Shown here piece after piece: positions 62,482-64,000 of a stretch of 64,000 nt of DNA. The position numbers were made by a program, and so were the translations under genes. Positions within the stretch are counted from its first letter, which is position 1. Each line of letters starts with the position of its first letter. Under the pieces are notes generated by a model. The model saw nothing but the letters and a program-made list of their open reading frames with translations. It made no database searches and had not been told where the DNA came from. Source of the DNA: JAVDCA01 sp963819385 (GTDB lineage Bacteria; Pseudomonadota; Alphaproteobacteria; Rhizobiales; Xanthobacteraceae); contig CAWFVV010000002.1 in NCBI GenBank assembly GCA_963819385.1, positions 558,001 through 622,000 on the forward strand, in the 5' to 3' direction.

Positions 62482-63179
62482 GCCGCCTTCTCCGCCTTCT
62501 CGGGCGCGAGCCGCAGCCGCGCCGTGACCTCGCCCATGATCGACAGCGCGATCTCGGGCGGCGACACCGCCCCGATCGGAAGGCCGATCGGCGCATGGAT
62601 GCGCGCGAGCGCGTCCGCCGAAACGCCCTGCCCTTTGAGCCGCTCGACCCGGCGCCCATGCGTCTTCCGCGAGCCGAGCGCGCCGATATAGAAGCACTCG
62701 CGCTCGAGCGCGTGCAGCAGCGCCGGATCGTCGATCTTGGGATCATGGGTGAGCGCGACGAAGGCCGTGTAGCGGTCCACGTTGAGCGGGGGCAGCGCGA
62801 CGTCGGGCCATTCGGCGATCAGCTTCACGTCGGGAAAACGCTCGGGCGTCGCAAAGGCGGTGCGCGGATCGACGATCACGACGTCGTAGCCGAGCAGCTT
62901 CGCGATCGGCGCCAGCGCCTGGCTGATGTGCACCGCGCCCGTGACGACGAGCCGGGTCGGCGGCACGTGCACGGTGAGGAAGACCTTGCCTTGCGGCGTC
63001 TCCGCCATACCGCTCTTGCCCGAGCGCAGCGCCGCTTCGAGCACCTCGCGCAAGGGATCGCGCGCCACGTCCGCCTGCTTGACGAAGCGCTGGCTGCCGC
63101 TCGCGACGTCGGTCACCACGATCGCGGCGCGCCGCGCCGCGCGCTCGGCGTTGAGGGATTGGAGGATGTCGAGACGCAT
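62478..63179 (-). CDS. XdhC/CoxF-family molybdenum cofactor insertion protein
   Basis: 233 aa. The XdhC N-terminal domain (MRLDILQSLNAERAARRAAI) is followed by a Rossmann C-terminal domain with TRLVVTGAVHISQALAPIAK, VVIVDPRTAFATPERFP, VALTHDPKIDDPAL and YIGALGSRKTHGRR, all typical. XdhC proteins bind Moco, protect the sulfurated form and insert it into xanthine dehydrogenase-family enzymes. It is translationally coupled to the MoCF/MobA fusion and follows a second XdhC-type gene. Target enzyme probably encoded to the right of the window. Confidence 0.92.
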   Translation of the reverse strand: MRLDILQSLNAERAARRAAIVVTDVASGSQRFVKQADVARDPLREVLEAALRSGKSGMAETPQGKVFLTVHVPPTRLVVTGAVHISQALAPIAKLLGYDVVIVDPRTAFATPERFPDVKLIAEWPDVALPPLNVDRYTAFVALTHDPKIDDPALLHALERECFYIGALGSRKTHGRRVERLKGQGVSADALARIHAPIGLPIGAVSPPEIALSIMGEVTARLRLAPEKAEKAA

Positions 63180-63214
63180 GAGGTCGTTCTCTCGTCTTGC
63201 TCAAATCATTGATC

Positions 63215-63363
63215 CGTCATCCTGAGGCGCGAGCCCTCGGGTCCGGCCTCCGGCCGGCCCAAGGACAGGCTCCGCGAGCCTCGAAGGATGGCGGCCGCTG
63301 TGGCGCCGCACGGGCCGATCATCCTTCGAGGGCCGGCTACGCCGGCCGCCTCAGGATGACGGG
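63215..63363. repeat. RPT-F palindromic repeat (copy 2)
   Basis: CGTCATCCTGAGGCGCGAG at the left and CCGCCTCAGGATGACGGG at the right; inner pair GCCTCGAAGGATG / CATCCTTCGAGG. It occupies the gap between the two XdhC-type genes. Confidence 0.85.
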
Positions 63364-63369
63364 TTTAGC

Positions 63370-63694
<325 letters not shown>

Positions 63695-63777
63695 AGCCAT
63701 CTCTCGCGTTCATTCGGATCACAGCATCAGGCCTAACCACCAACATTTCTGCGCCACCGATGCTTCCCCCTCATATA

Positions 63778-64000
63778 TCACGCAACCCGCCGCAGCCACT
63801 GCTTCGGATCGCCCGCATGACCGCCTTGCGCGGACAGCGCCCGGGTCAGCTCGGCCATGGACTCGAGATTATGGATGGGGCGGAATTCGTCGACGTGCGG
63901 CAGGATGGTCTGGATGCCCTTGGCCTTGGCTTCGAAGCCCTCGAAGCGCAGCAGCGGGTTGAGCCAGATCAGCCGCCGGCAGGAGCGGTGCAGCCGGTCG
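63778..64000 (-). CDS. CoxE-like VWA-domain protein, C-terminal part
   Basis: The last ~73 codons are present; the gene continues past the right edge. The readable end has RLIWLNPLLRFEGFEAKAKG, then ILPHVDEFRPIHNLESMAEL and a final KQWLRRVA. This is the C-terminus of CoxE-type von Willebrand A proteins. With the AAA+ ATPase CoxD, CoxE matures the molybdenum-copper active site of CO dehydrogenase. Its place just upstream of the XdhC genes supports a CO dehydrogenase-like cluster beyond the window. Confidence 0.82.
   Translation of the reverse strand, partial: DRLHRSCRRLIWLNPLLRFEGFEAKAKGIQTILPHVDEFRPIHNLESMAELTRALSAQGGHAGDPKQWLRRVA

Noticed and set aside
60982..62691. 569-aa plus-strand frame opposite the MoCF/MobA fusion
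   Set aside because: A GC-rich antisense shadow; the minus strand has clear family motifs over its full length.

Overview
The window is a GC-rich chromosomal segment that looks alphaproteobacterial, most likely Hyphomicrobiales (Bradyrhizobium/Xanthobacteraceae-like). The basis is gene content: a usg gene, a DUF1236 protein, two GroELs of which one sits under a CIRCE element, Bug/TctC solute-binding proteins, an Anbu cluster, CO-dehydrogenase-type maturation genes and a tRNA-Leu(UAA). This is inference from gene families; no rRNA is present to place the organism.

Layout. (1) 1-6286, minus strand: a catabolic/uptake cluster read right to left as Bug solute receptor, FAD dehydrogenase, MmgE/PrpD protein, class V aminotransferase and a frameshifted ABC solute-binding protein. 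Each gap holds a palindromic repeat. (2) 6630-12189: a second Bug receptor, a small FlbD-like protein, then a gluconate-2-dehydrogenase-type pair (GMC flavoprotein plus Tat-targeted small subunit). Fragments of the GMC 3' end are scattered upstream, with a Fic toxin-antitoxin module between copies. (3) 12301-20538: an accessory region with hipBA (hipA frameshifted), a Zn-finger-like/GIY-YIG/DGQHR gene group, DUF4145 and DUF5677-like genes, a dead ardC, an intact tRNA-Leu and a displaced copy of its 3' half. It reads as a decayed tRNA-integrated element next to other accessory genes. (4) 20717-28339: cupin, gpt, subtilase, TPR protein, MoCF-domain protein, feruloyl-CoA synthase-like ligase. (5) 28663-33035: the Anbu cluster (ATP-grasp, alpha-E, transglutaminase, Anbu protease), closed by an IS1182-family element inside a palindromic repeat. 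(6) 34848-40564: methyltransferase/TPR pair, SDR, third Bug receptor, cyclophilin-like protein, usg. (7) 40812-51482: stress region with CIRCE-groES-groEL1, otsA, DUF1236, a Crp-type regulator, a sensor kinase and groEL2 without groES. (8) 51796-60778: DUF72 (two frameshifts), Uma2, DUF488, an MFS/AraC divergent pair, and a TetR-HlyD-ABC-permease efflux operon with palindromic operators. (9) 60856-64000: molybdenum-hydroxylase maturation genes (MoCF/MobA fusion, two XdhC-type genes, CoxE-like VWA protein), running off the right edge.

Two themes cross the window. At least eight families of palindromic intergenic repeats (called RPT-A to RPT-H here) fill most gaps, including gaps inside apparent operons. 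Six breaks in five otherwise intact genes are all explained by one extra base, which points as much to sequencing/assembly error as to gene decay.
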